Source: Planctomicrobium sp. (GTDB lineage: Bacteria; Planctomycetota; Planctomycetia; Planctomycetales; Planctomycetaceae). From it: DNA of 18,149 nucleotides. The position numbers and the translations under genes were made by a program. The stretch lies in NCBI GenBank assembly GCA_018659505.1, contig JABJMI010000773.1:1-18149 (forward strand), read 5' to 3'. The notes under the pieces are model-generated. The model made no database searches, was not told where the DNA came from, and was given only the letters and a program-made list of their open reading frames with translations. This document shows positions 1-8,935 of this stretch, piece after piece. Positions within the stretch are counted from its first letter, which is position 1. Each line of letters opens with the position of its first letter.

Positions 1-1301
1 ACAGACTGGGGCGTGTTCTCCGTATTTTCTCTTTGGTCGATTCGTATTTGGTTAATACGCGATGGTCTGTTTGAGAGGTATGAGGGACGTCATTCGCAGA
101 AACTTGGGGCATGTGGCACTGAATACACGAATCCTCAGCAGAGATCTTTAATCGTGCGGACAATTCTTCGCTGCATTCAACTTCTCCCGTACCATGACAA
201 TCGAGACACTTGGTTCTGTAAAATGCGATCTCCTCTGCTGGTTCAGGGCGTGAGTGAGGTTCGTGGCAGGAAATGCAGCCTAATTTCTGGTTGCTTTTTT
301 GATAGCAGGCACTGCCCAACATTTGTTCAACCTGACTGACCGCTGCGGTGGTTTCACCTTCATCGAAGCCATCGCCTTTTAGAAAGACTGTCCAGATATC
401 ACTGATGTTGTCTCCCGGACGGAAATCAAACTCTTCTCGCCCATAGCGAGTCAGTCGATGCTCCCCAATTAAGTGACATTGGAAACAGACGTGGTCGCGC
501 TCACGAGGGGGGAGGTCGATCGGATTCACAATAGGGTCTTTTGCGAGTTCAATTTCATGATTCTGGAATTGAATATGTTCTTCGCCAGGACCATGGCAAC
601 GCTCACAACCGATAGAAGCTTCGATGAATGGCTGCGATTTGAATGTGTCCGGCGATGTGGTGGTAAGATTTTTATCAAGCCGACCAGTGTGGCAACTCAA
701 ACAGGCTTCGACGATACGACGAGTGAAATGTAAATTATTACCTTTGTACCCAGGCGAAATATCCCAGCGATTCCCTTCTGTGTACCAGGTGACAGGAGAC
801 ATAAAAAGCAATCCAGATCGATTAGTGAGATAAGAACGTCCTTTTTGCCCCGATCCGATGCGATAATCCATCGGAACGTCATGCTGATAAATCTCGGTGC
901 CATCTGCGGATGTTTGAATTTCGCGATGAATCACCGACCTCTCGTTCTGGGCAATTTCATATGACGTCGTCACGCTCGATCGAGGTGCAGGTTGCGTCTC
1001 GAAAGTTGTTTCCTCTTGATAATCTTCGATCACATTTGGATCAAGAACTGCAGCCAAAGATCTTCCCATCGGATGGTGCGAATAATGTTCGTGGATCTCA
1101 CTGTGACACTCGACGCAGGCTTGGCTACCGACGAATTTTTGAGACGGTGCTGGAGGAACTTCTGGCGCTGCAAACGGTAGTTTCTTCTCGCCCTCTTCTA
1201 CCACTGGCATCGCTTTGGGCTGCTGGAAAGGACATCCAGAGAAGGTCAGAAGAGTTACTGTGATGAACAGAATGTTCAAGTTCAAAATGATGTACTTCAT
1301 C
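1..1301 (-). CDS. Heptaheme cytochrome c lipoprotein (3' end beyond window)
   Basis: Reading the minus strand from ATG at 1301 gives an uninterrupted frame of 433 codons to the window edge, so the gene is C-terminally partial. It carries seven CxxCH heme-attachment motifs at about residues 62, 200, 232, 272, 342, 365 and 392 (CVECH, CLSCH, CERCH, CFQCH, CISCH, CLDCH, CIQCH). The N-terminus is a hydrophobic signal ending in FSGC (Cys23), so it is probably an exported lipoprotein, although Phe at -3 is an imperfect lipobox. The pattern resembles the cytochrome c554/c' (doubled-CXXCH) group, in which planctomycete members often continue into TPR repeats; this cannot be seen here. An AGGTGA stretch lies about 10 nt before the start. 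The FG-GAP/UnbV gene lies 106 bp upstream on the same strand and may be co-transcribed. A role in periplasmic or surface electron transfer is inferred; the redox partner is unknown. Confidence 0.9.
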
Positions 1302-1407
1302 GATACTAGGTCACCTTTTTGAATACGTGCATTAAAGAGTTCAAGATCGGGAGTTTTCCCAGCTTAAGAATCCTACCAAAATGGTATTAGTACAGAAACA
1401 AACGCGG

Positions 1408-3183
1408 CTATTTCGCATCTCTTTCGTAGAATATCAATGAAGAATCAACTTCGATGTTTTCAATTCGTTGCTGGCGTCCACTTGGCCATCTAACGGATGC
1501 TCGACATGGTGCATCGGAATCACCCAATCCGAAAGTGAGTACCAGTTCGTTACTGGCCGCGTAACTGCTTCCACCGGGAAGCTGCGAAACAAGGATTAAA
1601 TCGTTTTGCTGCATGGTGACTTCCGCACCGATGCCGTTGCGATTACTCGACTCACCGATAAATCTGACGCGAATGCCGTGTCCTTTCTGGGAATCATTTC
1701 TGAGCAGACCAACAGGATCGTTTTGATTGACCACTAAAATATCCAAATCTCCATCGTCATCGTAGTCGGCAGCTGCGACTGCGCGACCTAACCGTTTTTT
1801 CTGGAAATAAAGACCAGCGGTTTCACTGCAATCTTGCCAGTGACCTTCATGAAAGGAAAACATTTGCGAACGCATCTTCCAGTAATCACCTTTAATCTCC
1901 CGCCAATCGTCGATATGACCGTTGGTGACAAACAAGTCTTGCCAGCCATTCAAGTCGATGTCCGACATCACTGTTCCAAATGCCAGATAGTCCAGTGTTG
2001 GTAAGTGCAGACCAGTTCCTCGCGTCGCATCAGTAAAACCGACTTCTCCCAAATTCTGATACAAAGTGTTAGAATCAGTTGTGAAGTGTGCTACATAGAG
2101 ATCAGGAAATCCGTTTCGATCATAATCTCCGTAGGCGATTCCCATACTTGCCTGAGCTTCGCCGTTCTGCCCCATTGCGCAACCGAGTACAACAGCGTTC
2201 TCTTCAAATCGTCCCTCACCCTGGTTCACAAACATATGATTCGCTTCGGTGTCATTGGCGACGTAGACATCTGGTAAGAAGTCCCCAGTGAAATCAGCGA
2301 TCACGACTCCCAGGCTTTTACTGCCAGGGCCGAGGAGCCCACGTTCCTGGGATTCTTCGCGAAAAGTCCCATCACCTTGATTGAAGTAGGCTTTGTTCGG
2401 GACTGGATTCACATCACTCGGATGACATGTCCCCGCACTTCCGTCCTTGTCGAAACAGGCAATCGGTTGTAAAGGGTTGTAGTCGACATAATTGCAGACA
2501 AATAAGTCGAGGTCTCCATCGAGATCCAAATCGCCCCAAGCAGCGCTGGCTGCCCAGAGGAAATTGTCGATCTTGGCAGGCTTGGTGACCTCGCAAAAAG
2601 TTCCATCACCCATGTTTTCGTACAATGCATCAAGTCCGACATTCGAAACAAAAACATCATCGAATCCATCGTTGTTATAGTCTCCAACGCAGACCCCATG
2701 TCCAAACGCTGAGTCAGTGAGCGCAGCTTGATTTGTAACCTTCTCGAATCGTTGTGAGTCAAGATTTCGATAAAGTTGATCCACAGGCTGTTCTGACCAA
2801 CCCGTTGCTCCTGAGTCACCTCCCTGTGCGAAATAGAGGTCAGGACGACCGTCTTTATCAAAATCAACCCAGCCAGCTCCGCAAGAAGTTGACTCTGGCA
2901 TTAATTTTTGATCTGAAGCCCCATTATCGAAGACAAAATTGAGACCTGATTCAGCATGAACATCGACGAAGCGAATTCGGGATTGACGCACTGGACTCCC
3001 CGAGTCGTCACTCGCTGTCAGATCGAGATCGTCGAGCAACCCTTTGGAAGGGTTTGCTTCGAGTTGTTCAGATTGAGCACGTTGCTGCCGAGGTAGGTTG
3101 TCTTCGATAGGCTCTTTGGATTGGCAACCAGCGAAGATCGCTGGCAACACGATTGCGAGTGATGCAAGAGAAAGACGCGACAT
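1408..3183 (-). CDS. CRTAC1-type FG-GAP/VCBS repeat lipoprotein with UnbV/ASPIC domain
   Basis: This is an exported lipoprotein of about 591 residues. The signal peptide starts MSRLSLASLAIVLP and ends at FAGC (Cys20). At least seven FG-GAP/VCBS repeats with Ca-binding-like D-x-D/N-x-D/N-G loops follow (VDFDKDG, GDYNNDG, GDLDLDG, ADFTGDF, GDYDRNG, SDIDLNG, ADYDDDG), as expected for a seven-bladed beta-propeller. The last ~90 residues match the UnbV/ASPIC domain (GIGAEV...LPGGSSYAASNE...VRWPSGRQQ). I chose the ATG at 3183; a TTG at 3204 would add seven residues (MINRIKL), and neither has a clear Shine-Dalgarno. It follows a strong terminator of the preceding gene, so it probably has its own promoter in 3184-3283, and the heptaheme cytochrome follows it. 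The family is common in planctomycetes; its biochemical function is not established, and adhesion or protein binding is the usual guess. Confidence 0.9.
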   Translation of the reverse strand: MSRLSLASLAIVLPAIFAGCQSKEPIEDNLPRQQRAQSEQLEANPSKGLLDDLDLTASDDSGSPVRQSRIRFVDVHAESGLNFVFDNGASDQKLMPESTSCGAGWVDFDKDGRPDLYFAQGGDSGATGWSEQPVDQLYRNLDSQRFEKVTNQAALTDSAFGHGVCVGDYNNDGFDDVFVSNVGLDALYENMGDGTFCEVTKPAKIDNFLWAASAAWGDLDLDGDLDLFVCNYVDYNPLQPIACFDKDGSAGTCHPSDVNPVPNKAYFNQGDGTFREESQERGLLGPGSKSLGVVIADFTGDFLPDVYVANDTEANHMFVNQGEGRFEENAVVLGCAMGQNGEAQASMGIAYGDYDRNGFPDLYVAHFTTDSNTLYQNLGEVGFTDATRGTGLHLPTLDYLAFGTVMSDIDLNGWQDLFVTNGHIDDWREIKGDYWKMRSQMFSFHEGHWQDCSETAGLYFQKKRLGRAVAAADYDDDGDLDILVVNQNDPVGLLRNDSQKGHGIRVRFIGESSNRNGIGAEVTMQQNDLILVSQLPGGSSYAASNELVLTFGLGDSDAPCRASVRWPSGRQQRIENIEVDSSLIFYERDAK

Positions 3184-3283
3184 GAGCTTGATACGGTTGA
3201 TCAAATGAGAATTGTTGTTGAATTTTTTAACGACGAAGTGTGCAGCTAAATTGATGAACTTTTAAAAAAAGCAGTCTGTTTAC

Positions 3284-3324
3284 AAAAAAACCGATTGCTG
3301 TGTATTCACCACAGCAATCGGTTT
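3284..3324 (-). terminator. Rho-independent terminator after DUF1559 gene
   Basis: A perfect 15-bp inverted repeat (AAACCGATTGCTGTG at 3288-3302, complement at 3310-3324) encloses a 7-nt loop. On the minus strand it is followed by a run of seven T (3290 down to 3284). It lies 30 bp after the DUF1559 stop codon and separates that gene from the FG-GAP/UnbV gene. Confidence 0.88.
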
Positions 3325-3353
3325 GTAATGATCAGTTGAGAAAAGCGTCTCGC

Positions 3354-4478
3354 TTAGAATTCGCCAACCACTTCTCCACCGCCTGATGTTGCGAGAGAAA
3401 GCTGCACCCCATCTCTAGCAGTAGATGAACCAGGTTGACGACCTGCACTTCCAATGGACAAGTTTTCACTCAGGAATTTAACTGAACCATCTGCTAGAAG
3501 GCACTGAGCACCCCCAACATGTGTACTCGACATAGTCGAAGATCCACGATTGTCGTTATCGCCACGACCATTCGTTTGATTGTCTGAGTTAATTGGCTTG
3601 TTCAAGGGAGAAACAGCGTTAATTGGAGAAATCCAAGTTGCATTGCGGGCAAAGCGACCAGGTTGGTCTTTCGAAAATCTCCAGTGATGATTTTCGAAGA
3701 CTGCGACTGTGTTGGATGTTCCATCAGTGATGTGGTGGATACCCGCTGAGCCACGGAACCAGAAGCAACCACGGTAGATGGTGTAGTCGTCCCAATCTTC
3801 ATCAAATGTTGTCACCCAGTCAGCACTGACCCAGCGTGCTCCGTTGGTGTTCGCGTGGTTTCCATCAAGATCTTTCCATCCAGTTCGAACGAACCCCATG
3901 TTCCCGACATAATCGGAACGACCACCTGGGTACCGTGTTCCCCCACCGCCGCCACCATCTGCAAATCCACCACCGTTATTTCCATAACAGAATGAATTTT
4001 CATTTGATTGAGTCGTTTTCGCTTGTGAGTTACTTGGACATTGCATACCAGGGAGAGCCGTCAGCGCCAGCTCCATCGCTCTTGGATGCCCGTAGCCTAA
4101 ACCGCTAGGCCATTGTGAACGTGCAGTAGTAAAAACATTCAAGGAATCAAGCTCATTGTAGAGTGGTGCTTGATCAAAATAAGGGAGTGACGCTGTCACC
4201 CAAGAGATAGAACTGACATCTGGTCTTGCACCTGCCCTATTGGTTTTGTTGAAAACTTGTAGTGTCCCATCATAGTTGAGAGGGAACTGCTTGAAGACAT
4301 CATGGTAGTTGTGAAGTGCCAGACCAATCTGCTTGAGGTTGTTCTTGCATTGTGTGCGGCGTGCCGCTTCGCGAGCTTGCTGAACAGCTGGCAACAACAA
4401 GGCAATCAAAATTGCGATAATTGCTATCACAACCAATAGTTCGATCAGTGTGAAGGCTGATCTTCTCGACTTTTTCAT
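3354..4478 (-). CDS. DUF1559 pseudopilin-like protein
   Basis: The protein has 374 residues. The N-terminus, [20 protein letters not shown], is a type IV prepilin leader and hydrophobic helix; a prepilin peptidase would cut before Phe, with Ala rather than the more usual Gly at -1. Next comes the family signature [20 protein letters not shown] and, near the C-terminus, the H-x(n)-DG motif ([17 protein letters not shown]). Together these define the DUF1559 (SBP_bac_10-like) proteins that are massively expanded in planctomycetes. The start at 4478 is preceded by AGGAG at a spacing of 6; an earlier in-frame TTG at 4502 is not needed. A Gly-rich segment lies in the middle of the protein. A small lipoprotein gene lies 107 bp upstream and a strong terminator downstream. 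Function is unknown; an extracellular, pilin-like role is inferred from the leader. A GspE-like ATPase gene lies in the same block, but a functional link is unproven. Confidence 0.93.
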   Translation of the reverse strand: MKKSRRSAFTLIELLVVIAIIAILIALLLPAVQQAREAARRTQCKNNLKQIGLALHNYHDVFKQFPLNYDGTLQVFNKTNRAGARPDVSSISWVTASLPYFDQAPLYNELDSLNVFTTARSQWPSGLGYGHPRAMELALTALPGMQCPSNSQAKTTQSNENSFCYGNNGGGFADGGGGGGTRYPGGRSDYVGNMGFVRTGWKDLDGNHANTNGARWVSADWVTTFDEDWDDYTIYRGCFWFRGSAGIHHITDGTSNTVAVFENHHWRFSKDQPGRFARNATWISPINAVSPLNKPINSDNQTNGRGDNDNRGSSTMSSTHVGGAQCLLADGSVKFLSENLSIGSAGRQPGSSTARDGVQLSLATSGGGEVVGEF

Positions 4479-4565
4479 TGAAAACTCCTGGTTAAAAAAC
4501 AAACAAAAAACTAGTTAAATTTCAATTGTAAACGATAAAGGTTACAAACAAGCATCAAAAGTATT

Positions 4566-4585
4566 GCTGAAGGCAGCATTTCAGC
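4566..4585 (-). terminator. Possible weak terminator or attenuator hairpin
   Basis: GCTGAA (4566-4571) pairs with TTCAGC (4580-4585). An alternative overlapping stem is TGCTG/CAGCA (4565-4569 with 4574-4578). It lies directly after the stop of the small lipoprotein gene, and on the minus strand a short TTTT follows about 6 nt later. This could partly end transcription before the DUF1559 gene or protect the mRNA end. The evidence is structural only. Confidence 0.35.
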
Positions 4586-4756
4586 TTAGCTACCAGGTCC
4601 ATCTTTAGAGCCACTGTTGTATTGCTCATATTCTTCAGAACCTGGTTCTGGGGTTGGAGGAGTGCCTTCGGGAACATCACCCTCACCGCTCCCACAGCCA
4701 ACCAAAAATGAACTGAATAAACAAACCATGATGAAAGAAAAAGACTTAAAACTCAT
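4586..4756 (-). CDS. Small (56-aa) lipoprotein upstream of DUF1559 gene
   Basis: A short minus-strand ORF encodes 56 residues starting MSFKSFSFIMVCLFSSFLVG. The hydrophobic stretch ends in a good lipobox, LVGC (Cys21), followed by GSGEG and an acidic, proline-rich tail (TPPTPEPGSEEYEQY) ending in GPGS. The signal peptide and lipobox are the argument that it is real. The mature part is only ~36 residues and probably unstructured. A GGATTTCTACCG stretch precedes the ATG. Its position just upstream of a DUF1559 gene is a recurrent arrangement for small planctomycete lipoproteins, and the two may be co-transcribed. I do not recognise a specific function. Confidence 0.75.
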   Translation of the reverse strand: MSFKSFSFIMVCLFSSFLVGCGSGEGDVPEGTPPTPEPGSEEYEQYNSGSKDGPGS

Positions 4757-5000
4757 CGGTAGAAATCCTGAAAGAAAATAGTTAGAGATCTAAAAATTGA
4801 CATCAACACCTAATTATACAAAATGTTTGCTTAAAATGAATCTTAATTTAACGCCAATTTCAAAGATTGTTGATAGATAACAAATTTAAATTGCCAATTT
4901 AGGCGATTCGTTAGATGTGAAATTAGAAATTCTTCAGTATTTTAAGTCGAAATCTCTTTTGAAATTGAAAAAGAGGTCACACTTAACGTGATGGCGAAGA

Positions 5001-5019
5001 AACTCAATTTCATTGAGTT
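5001..5019 (-). terminator. Weak hairpin after TPR gene
   Basis: AACTCAA (5001-5007) and TTGAGTT (5013-5019) form a 7-bp stem with a 5-nt loop, 9 bp beyond the TPR gene stop. On the minus strand the sequence continues TTTCTTCG, which is a poor U tract. A second 7-bp stem (CTCTTTT 4954-4960 with AAAAGAG 4969-4975) follows further downstream. Termination is possible but weakly supported. The remainder of 4757-5000 is AT-rich and shows no gene. Confidence 0.35.
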
Positions 5020-5027
5020 GTGTTAGT

Positions 5028-6272
5028 TTAAAGTCGCCGCTCAATTGCTTCGAGCGCTGGGGATGGACCGATCGCTCGCAAATAATCAATTAATTCAGCA
5101 GCAACTTCTTCTGTCAATTGTCGGGCGTTTGGCAGTGCAAAAAGCTTGCTTTGTAACTCTTTTCCTTGCCGTCCCAGCTTCGCGACTTGATCAGCTTCCG
5201 CTGCTCTCCCCAGTTTTCGATAAACGTCTGCTAACAACCACCGTGCCTGCCAATCATAGGGGTTGAGTTCCAAAGCTTGTTTTAGGGAATCTGCCGCATC
5301 TTGATGACGTTGTCGATTTGACAATAACCAAGCTCGATACCGCCAAAAACGGCTATCAAACTCCGCATCTGGACTTGCTTGAGAGATGAGTTTGGCTACT
5401 TGTTCGGCGTCTCCCTCAAAGATGAGGAAATCGATTTGGATTGCGAGTGCTTCCAGATTCGCTGGATATTTTTGCAAACTCTTATCAAGCAAACTTCGGT
5501 CTCCCGGAATCAATGTTTGGATTCCAAAAGTTGCCATGGCGTTATCTGCTGTCTTCTTTGCAGCATAGACCGCTTGGGCTACTTCAAAAGTTTCATCGCC
5601 TGGGGCAGATTGGAGCCATCGAGTCATCAGCACAAGTCCGTCCGAAAAATTAAGAGAATTGACGATGAGTAAATATGTATATGACTCAAGTGGTTCGCAG
5701 CCCAACTGCATCGATTCGTGAATAAGGTCAAGCATCTTCTTACGTTGTAGAGACATTGCATAAAAGTAAATCAATCGCTGTCGGGGGACATCAGCAAGTT
5801 TATTGACATTGAGCATTCGCAACCAAGTCTCTTCAGCAGCATACGGTTGCCTGAGCTCGATATACAAAAGTTCAGCGCGGGCAGCCAAAGCCTGTAATGC
5901 ACCGTGATACGAATCATCAACTTGCCCAAGTCTTTCAGCGGCTTGTTCGAATTCGCCGAGTTGAACGTGCGCTTCCGCGAGGAAAATCAGAGCATCACCC
6001 TGTTGCGGATTCCAGTTTCGCCAACGGTTTGAAGTTTCGAGGAGTCCTTTCCAATCTTCTTGCTCAACCGCAGCCTTACATGCTGACTTAAAGGCTTTGT
6101 CCTTTTGGCTTCGGTAGAGTTTAGTTCCTGGAAAATAGAGTATCGCGCAGGCAATCATCAAGAAGAACAATCGAATCCAGAGCCTGCTGAATTGATTGCC
6201 ACCTTCAGGAGTTTCCGAAGTCAATTCACTCGTTATCGCCGAATTGTCCGTCGTGCTTGCGATGTCATCCAC
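5028..6272 (-). CDS. Membrane-anchored tetratricopeptide repeat protein
   Basis: The protein has 414 residues and starts at GTG (6272); the nearby ATG is in another frame. A short, Thr/Ser-rich N-terminus is followed by one transmembrane helix at about residues 31-49 (LWIRLFFLMIACAILYFPG). The rest is helical repeat. Clear TPR units are near residues 74-120 (GDALIFLAEAHVQLGEFEQAAERL) and 310-370 (WRYRAWLLSNRQRHQDAADSLKQALELNP, then WLLADVYRKLGRAAEADQVAKLG). The topology suggests an inner-membrane anchor with a large periplasmic or cytoplasmic TPR scaffold for protein-protein contacts. The GspE-like gene lies 100 bp upstream on the same strand and the two may share a transcript. No enzymatic motif was seen; the partner is unknown. 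Confidence 0.85.
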   Translation of the reverse strand: MDDIASTTDNSAITSELTSETPEGGNQFSRLWIRLFFLMIACAILYFPGTKLYRSQKDKAFKSACKAAVEQEDWKGLLETSNRWRNWNPQQGDALIFLAEAHVQLGEFEQAAERLGQVDDSYHGALQALAARAELLYIELRQPYAAEETWLRMLNVNKLADVPRQRLIYFYAMSLQRKKMLDLIHESMQLGCEPLESYTYLLIVNSLNFSDGLVLMTRWLQSAPGDETFEVAQAVYAAKKTADNAMATFGIQTLIPGDRSLLDKSLQKYPANLEALAIQIDFLIFEGDAEQVAKLISQASPDAEFDSRFWRYRAWLLSNRQRHQDAADSLKQALELNPYDWQARWLLADVYRKLGRAAEADQVAKLGRQGKELQSKLFALPNARQLTEEVAAELIDYLRAIGPSPALEAIERRL

Positions 6273-6372
6273 AGATAGAACTCTTCGTTATTTGTAAATT
6301 CAATTTAGTCCCGTGGTCGAGTTGATGTTGTTAAAAGGAACAATAGGTAACCTTTGGAAAGCTTGGGGTGAA

Positions 6373-7650
6373 TCAAACTGTAATCCGCACCATTTCTTCA
6401 ATAGAAGTGACGCCTGCTAAGACTTTCGCTTTGGCGCTTTGTTCAAGAGTGCGCATTCCATTTTCGCAGGCTTGTTGATAAACGGCTCGTCCAGGTTTTC
6501 CGCCAACGATCAGCTGTTTGAGTTCATAATCGATCGACAGAACTTCAAAGACTCCAGTTCTTCCCATGTATCCGGTATGAAAGTTTTCATCAGCTGGGAT
6601 GCCGCGGACAAGTTCCAACTCACCGGCTTCTACTGAGCTGACTCCTAAGATTTCACAAGCGACAGGGTCCGGCTTGTAACTTTCTCGGTTTGATTTACAA
6701 ACCTTGCGAATAAGTCGTTGCGCGATGATGCACTTAATCGAATCCGCCAGAAACATTCTTGGAATCTGAAATTCCTTAAACATGTCGAGAGTCGACCCTG
6801 TGTCAGTGGCATGTAAGGTACTGAGGACTCTTGTCCCCATCAGTCCAGCTCGAATCGCAATATGAGCGGTTTCAGCATCTCGGATCTCACCGACCATAAT
6901 CACATCGGGATCCTGTCGAAGAACGCCCCTTAAGGCTTCGACAAATCCAAATTTAATTTTATTGTCGACTTGAATTTGATTTGCACCCGGCAAATTCCGT
7001 TCGACAGGATCTTCAATTGTGACAATACTTCTCGAAGGATCGTTCAATTCTGAGAGACAACTGTAGGTCGTCGTACTCTTTCCGCTTCCGACTGGTCCAA
7101 CACTGAGGATGATCCCGTGTGGCGAGGCAATGGCTTTATTAACGGCTGCTGCTTGTCCGGCATCCATTCCCAGATCATGAAATGTATTGAACTGAGAACT
7201 ATCAGACATCAAGCGCAGTACGAGACGTTCACCGTAAATTGTTGGACCAGAACCAACACGCACGTCTCGGTTCTGGTTGAGCATTTCATTTGAGATGTGA
7301 CCATCCTGGCAGAGCCTCTTCTCGGTGATGTTCATGCCCGAGATCAACTTAATTCGCGATATTAACTGCGAAGTGTATTCACTCTTGAGATGAAGAATAT
7401 CGTGAAGGATTCCATCAAGGCGCAATCTCAAGAGGAGACCAGATTCCTGTGGATCGAGATGGATATCTGTGGCCCCCAGCTGAAAGGCTCTTTCGAGTAA
7501 CAAATCAACCAGCGGCTCAACACCGACGAGATCAATCAGGCTCGTGAGTTCTTCCTGAAGTGCTCGCTGACGTGCTTCGGGGGGAAGCGGCTTTTTTATT
7601 GTCACTACCTGCTCGCTACCGTTTGTCGCTGAAGCTGATTCTTCTGCCAT
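6373..7650 (-). CDS. GspE/PilB-family type II/IV secretion ATPase, short form
   Basis: The protein has 425 residues from ATG at 7650, which is preceded by CAGGAG at a spacing of about 10. Upstream in-frame codons are unlikely to be coding. It shows the hexameric secretion ATPase core: GATDIHLDP and RLRLDG (N2 domain), GERLVLRL, Walker [10 protein letters not shown] (residues 185-193), Asp box TIEDPVE, Walker B region [12 protein letters not shown] (247-258), His box STLHATD (277-283), then RLIRKVC and GRTGVFEVL. It would power pseudopilus or pilus assembly from the cytoplasmic face of the inner membrane. Two departures are visible. The N-terminal GspE_N/MshEN region is missing (usual length about 550-570), and the C-terminal tetracysteine zinc site is lost: CKSN replaces CxxC and ENFHTGY replaces the second Cys pair. 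No other secretion gene lies nearby except a pseudopilin-like DUF1559 gene, so the cognate machine is unknown. Confidence 0.93.
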   Translation of the reverse strand: MAEESASATNGSEQVVTIKKPLPPEARQRALQEELTSLIDLVGVEPLVDLLLERAFQLGATDIHLDPQESGLLLRLRLDGILHDILHLKSEYTSQLISRIKLISGMNITEKRLCQDGHISNEMLNQNRDVRVGSGPTIYGERLVLRLMSDSSQFNTFHDLGMDAGQAAAVNKAIASPHGIILSVGPVGSGKSTTTYSCLSELNDPSRSIVTIEDPVERNLPGANQIQVDNKIKFGFVEALRGVLRQDPDVIMVGEIRDAETAHIAIRAGLMGTRVLSTLHATDTGSTLDMFKEFQIPRMFLADSIKCIIAQRLIRKVCKSNRESYKPDPVACEILGVSSVEAGELELVRGIPADENFHTGYMGRTGVFEVLSIDYELKQLIVGGKPGRAVYQQACENGMRTLEQSAKAKVLAGVTSIEEMVRITV

Positions 7651-7784
7651 GGTTCCACAACTCCTGTTATCCTGTCGATCGAGCGAAGACGTTAATTCCC
7701 ATTGTCTCGATAGATATGATAGCCTGTCAGGTGAAATTCCGAAATGATTTGAAACAATATCAATAACAATAGCCAATATTATCA
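7651..7784. promoter_or_regulatory. Divergent promoter region between GspE-like and MoxR-like genes
   Basis: 134 bp separate two divergent starts, so both promoters should lie here or in the adjacent 5' ends. The part nearest the MoxR start is very AT-rich and repeats a CAATAT..CAAT motif (around 7755-7786). I could not assign -35/-10 boxes with confidence. The MoxR gene lacks a recognisable Shine-Dalgarno, whereas the GspE-like gene has AGGAG. Confidence 0.4.
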
Positions 7785-8885
7785 ATGCCCAAGACAGACC
7801 TTCAATCCGAACATCTACGCTTACATGCCGAGCAGCAGTTTGCTCACGAACTCACCTCTTTGGCTGCCGTTGATGATCGCCAGAAACCCCCGAACTGGAA
7901 ACTCTCTCCGTGGGCAGTCAAAATATATCTCCTCGGAGGGAAACTTGACGACGGAACCGAAATCACTGCGAAGTACATCGGCAACGAACGTCTCATGGAA
8001 ATTGCGATTGCCTCTCTGGCGACTGATCGAGCGTTGCTTTTGTATGGGATTCCCGGCACTGCAAAGAGTTGGGTGAGTGAACATCTCGCCGCTGCGATTT
8101 GTGGCTGCTCGACATTACTTGTTCAAGGGACAGCGGGGACCGACGAAACAGCTCTTCGTTACGGTTGGAACTACGCCCGCTTACTCGCGGAAGGTCCATC
8201 ACACAATGCATTGGTGGAAAGCCCGATGATCGATGCCATGCGAACAGGTCGTATTGCGCGCATTGAGGAATTAACGCGTATCCCGAGTGAAGTTCAAGAT
8301 GCCCTGATCACCGTTCTTTCCGAGAAGTCGCTGCCGATTCCGGAACTCAATAGCGAAGTTCAAGCCGTCAAAGGTTTCAACGTCATCGCGACAGCGAACA
8401 ACCGCGATAAAGGAGTGAATGAACTTTCGAGTGCTCTCATGCGACGTTTCAACACCGTCGTCTTGCCTGTTCCCGATTCTTTTGATGATGAAATCGAGAT
8501 CGTGCAAAGTCGCTCCAATCAACTTGGCAGAGCACTTGAACTGCCAGCCGAAAAACCAGCACTGGAAGAAATTCGCCGTGTGGTCACGATCTTCCGAGAG
8601 TTACGCAATGGTGTCACCGAAGATGGTAAAACGAAACTAAAAAGTCCCTCAGCGACACTCTCCTCAGCAGAAGCGATCTCCGTCATTTCAAATGGAATGG
8701 CAATGGCTGCTTACTATGGTGATGGAGAAATCAAAGCGGGCGATCTCGTTGCAGGCCTCACCGGAGCGATCGTTAAAGATCCGGTCCAGGATCAAATCGT
8801 CTGGCAAGAGTACCTACAAACCGTCGTCAAAGAACGAGACGAATGGAAAGACCTCTACCGAGCCAGCCGCGACTTTTCCGGTTGA
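7785..8885 (+). CDS. MoxR-type AAA+ ATPase (YehL-like subfamily)
   Basis: The protein has 366 residues. An N-terminal extension of ~65 residues is followed by an AAA+ core: Walker A GIPGTAKS (residues 88-95), the loop [20 protein letters not shown], a Walker B-like strand ending IEE (160-162), the [20 protein letters not shown] segment, sensor 1 [10 protein letters not shown] (199-208) and the arginine pair MRRFN (219-223). This pattern matches MoxR ATPases of the YehL kind, usually encoded with a VWA-domain protein, a SWIM zinc-finger protein and a DUF5682/YehM-like protein. None of those partners is in this window, so it is an orphan here. MoxR proteins act as chaperone-like remodelers, often for metal insertion or complex assembly; the client is unknown. 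A 6-bp stem hairpin without a T tract lies 33 bp after the stop. Confidence 0.9.
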   Translation: MPKTDLQSEHLRLHAEQQFAHELTSLAAVDDRQKPPNWKLSPWAVKIYLLGGKLDDGTEITAKYIGNERLMEIAIASLATDRALLLYGIPGTAKSWVSEHLAAAICGCSTLLVQGTAGTDETALRYGWNYARLLAEGPSHNALVESPMIDAMRTGRIARIEELTRIPSEVQDALITVLSEKSLPIPELNSEVQAVKGFNVIATANNRDKGVNELSSALMRRFNTVVLPVPDSFDDEIEIVQSRSNQLGRALELPAEKPALEEIRRVVTIFRELRNGVTEDGKTKLKSPSATLSSAEAISVISNGMAMAAYYGDGEIKAGDLVAGLTGAIVKDPVQDQIVWQEYLQTVVKERDEWKDLYRASRDFSG

Positions 8886-8917
8886 AGCAAGAGAAGATGA
8901 TACGTATCCCCTATGCA

Positions 8918-8935
8918 ACCCACTTCATTGTGGGT
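8918..8935 (+). terminator. Hairpin after MoxR gene, possible weak terminator
   Basis: ACCCAC (8918-8923) pairs with GTGGGT (8930-8935) around a 6-nt loop, shortly after the MoxR stop. It is followed by AAACCAATG rather than T residues, so rho-independent termination is doubtful. Confidence 0.35.

Noticed and set aside
910..1263. 117-codon plus-strand ORF at the left edge
   Set aside because: It is antisense to the open heptaheme cytochrome frame, which has strong motif support.
1374..1386. TACCA-AAA-TGGTA hairpin as terminator of the FG-GAP/UnbV gene
   Set aside because: The stem is only 5 bp and AT-rich, with a 3-nt loop and no T tract on the minus strand.
2409..2867. 152-codon minus-strand ORF inside the FG-GAP/UnbV gene
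   Set aside because: It lies entirely within a well-supported repeat protein in another frame; its length is explained by the periodic codons of the repeats.
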